From positions 4,092,001 through 4,156,000 of the forward strand of contig CM059582.1 in assembly GCA_030407085.1 (NCBI GenBank): a DNA stretch of 64,000 nucleotides. The letters are read 5' to 3'. The DNA comes from Trichopria drosophilae (lineage: Eukaryota > Arthropoda > Insecta > Hymenoptera > Diapriidae). Both the position numbers and the translations under genes were made by a program. The notes under the pieces were generated by a model. It was not told where the DNA came from and did not search any database. It saw nothing but the letters and a program-made list of their open reading frames with translations. Below are positions 62,001-64,000 of the stretch, piece by piece; the first letter of the stretch is position 1; every line of letters begins with the position of its first letter.

Positions 62001-64000
62001 GGCGGTTTTTTCTTAATCATTTGCAGATGCCGCAGGATGCAGGATGTAAGGTTCGATCCCCATGGTTCGATAAATCTCTTTTCACCTTTCTTTTGTTTCC
62101 TTCGCGCTCTGATTGGGTACCAACTTACGGGGGCGGCGAAAAGTTGCGCGCGCGCCCTGCACGCACTGTTAAGAGTGGTTCGACCTCGGCTCCACGGTTC
62201 GACGATCAGGTTCGTCTTTACCGTGACCTTCCGAAGGAAACGCCATTCTCGTAACGGTACTCGTCGAGAACAAAAAGTATCTCCCCTCTCTCAACGTAGA
62301 ACGCATTTCCGTCAACCCTTCGTTACGTAGCCATGAACAATCTCCGCATCGATGATCCAGAATGGACTCCGGGTGGATTGCTTTTTTTCCAGAGAGACTT
62401 TGTCGGGTTTCTGAAAATTACGCCAAAATATATAATCTTATAGGGAACTTAATGTTTTCATCAATACTCTTCTTTCACATCCCGTACATGTTCCAGAGTC
62501 AAAATGTAGTCGTTTCATTTTTTATATGTACAGAGAGATGTGTTCTTTTAATCGTATTACAGTGTTTCATCGTCTTTTACTGGAAGTAACCAGTGCGCTA
62601 GAATAACCCGTTTTACCAAGCTCTTGCGGCTTTTAGAAGAGACCGCGACCTCATTGGGGTAGCCACCACTTGGTAATGCAACGTATCGTTTAACAACCGG
62701 GACTGGCTCTGCTATTTTATTTCTCGATATTGGTTAACTGGACGTACTTGAGAAGGCAGCGTCTGCCGTATCGATTTACGCACAAGGATGATTCTAAACA
62801 AGATTAAAGCGGCGACAAATTAAATATGTCAAGTTTTATTTACCGGTTTCACATGTGTTTATTTAGTTTTGAAGGCTGCAAAAAAGGAATGTTCCTGGGA
62901 AGCTGGGATCATTCCTAGTTATTTTTTTGGTAAAATAGGAATCCGAGGTTAGAATTGGCATATACTATCAGGATTTGGAGGTTAAGTATAGCATGAAGAA
63001 AGTTAGGTGGTCTTGCTTAGGTCTCTGTTTGATTTCGCACTAGATTCATCCTTCCGAATAAGATATTACTTGATTGTTAACGATTCTTTCTTGTGATGTG
63101 AAGTGTGATATGTTCACTAATTTTATTATGCGGTATTCTTATACAGTTTTCTTGAGTCATTTGAACTACCATCTTGTGAATGGAAAAATTATGTTCGTAC
63201 TTGACTGGACTATCTCTGAAAGTTCCAAGTAATTATTGTTAAGAGACATTTTAAGAACGAAAAATATGTCAGGAACTATGATTTTCTTACCTGGTTTGAA
63301 GAGTAATAGCAATACTAAATTACACAACTGATATAAAAACAATACAAGAAACCTTTTATTTAAATACATCACCTCAAATACAACCTAATTATGACTAGAT
63401 TTTCTCAGTCTGATAACTGTTTAAAATTGTTATGTAAAAAAGAGTTGTAAACAAATTTTTAAAATCTACTTAAGTACTCCTTGAGCGTCTGCAGTATTAT
63501 TTTGCTTTTTGTACAAAAATTGTGATGTAAATCTTTGGAAAATGATTAATCTAACAGAATTTTTATTATCCGAAGTAATATAATTTGGACTCTTTTTAAC
63601 TTGCAAGGAAAAAATAATGAATAGGAATTGTCATAATTAAGATAAATAAAGGAGAGTACAAAGTCAGTGAAAAAGGAAACATTTAACAAGGATGAGATAA
63701 GGAAAACTTCTCTTAGTCACGAAGAACTTGAAAAGTTGTAGATGGAATCAGGCTTGGAATAAGGTACCGTGAAGAAATCAGGGCTTGGAACTAAAGTAAA
63801 ATATATAAGCAGTTAAATGAAGTATTTTCCAAGTTACGAACCTCTGGAATCATTTGCACAGAATAAAAAAATCTTGAGAGTTTTTATTTTGTTAAACTGT
63901 TTACAATTCGTGAAACTTTAATAAGTCCCAATAAGTTTGACGGCAACAGAACTGATGATATTAATTTTCGAAATTAAGGACAAGGGAAGTAATTTATTAG
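56001..64000. other. Open-ended Shroom intron, second part to window end
   Basis: 56010-56500 is purine-rich on the + strand with open frames of 112 and 61 codons (Arg, Lys, Ile and Glu rich) that I do not recognise. Old dispersed-repeat copies are at 57140-57360 and 59830-59960. GC-richer islands are at 60640-61230 (with CAG/CTG triplets near 60785 and 61040) and 61850-62360, with short unrecognised frames on both strands. From 62800 to the end I see only A+T-rich noncoding DNA. Confidence 0.45.

Noticed and set aside
62030..62080. tRNA T-arm-like GGTTCGATCCCC
   Set aside because: The flanking bases do not form the T stem, and no A box or acceptor pairing is seen.
61904..62330. Two overlapping + frames of about 115 codons
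   Set aside because: Basic, unstructured translations in a GC-richer island; no match to ASD2 or any family known to me.
1..64000. CRISPR array, phage, insertion sequence or operon
   Set aside because: Spliced genes, long introns and A+T-rich eukaryotic repeats; no regular repeat-spacer pattern or bacterial gene.

Overview
The window looks like nuclear DNA from an insect: A+T rich (about two thirds by eye), with long introns, canonical GT-AG splice sites, many short degenerate dispersed repeats and very few coding bases. A hymenopteran is my best guess, based on the style of the dispersed 'GATTCGTAATCAGCGACC' repeats and on the Shroom sequence, but this is inference. No prokaryotic, viral or organellar genes are visible.

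One gene is well supported: the insect Shroom gene on the + strand, an actin-binding scaffold that recruits Rho-kinase for apical constriction. Six coding exons are visible, at 20681-21049, 29546-29843, 43045-43284, 44838-44992, 45138-45854 and 45927-47372. Every splice phase agrees, giving one 3225-nt open frame. From the ATG at 20715 this is about 1063 residues and a split codon. The last exon ends in a canonical donor and no ASD2-like (Rho-kinase-binding) segment follows within the window, so the 3' end lies beyond 64000. Any 5' exons before 20681 (5'UTR, or an alternative N terminus) were not identified.

Layout: 1-20680 is upstream or 5'-intronic DNA. It holds a degenerate minisatellite (890-2035), a duplicated 108-bp element (2655/3143), a short palindromic element (4627-4734), GC-richer islands near 7.1-7.4, 8.5-9.1, 11.1-11.6 and 12.9-13.1 kb, two related tRNA-like fragments (9.5 and 15.1 kb), a TTCTG pentanucleotide array (9.9-10.2 kb), and clusters of 'AAAATGGCGG' and 'GGGAGCAAAATAG' repeats. 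Intron 21050-29545 holds a long inverted repeat (21894-23003) and one copy of a twin 39-bp element whose partner is at 27683. Intron 29844-43044 holds two MITE-like elements (34679-34873 and 35260-35837), GC-richer islands and an 'AGGATGTCCTC' cluster. The four downstream exons sit close together (43.0-47.4 kb). From 47373 to the end is an open-ended intron of at least 16.6 kb, with scattered GC-richer islands and old repeat copies but no exon I can support.

No new multi-gene system is visible. The most interesting observations are the duplicated noncoding elements inside and upstream of Shroom (candidate enhancers), the expanded W-x-SMSDVS repeat block in the protein, and several apparently unclassified small palindromic repeat families.
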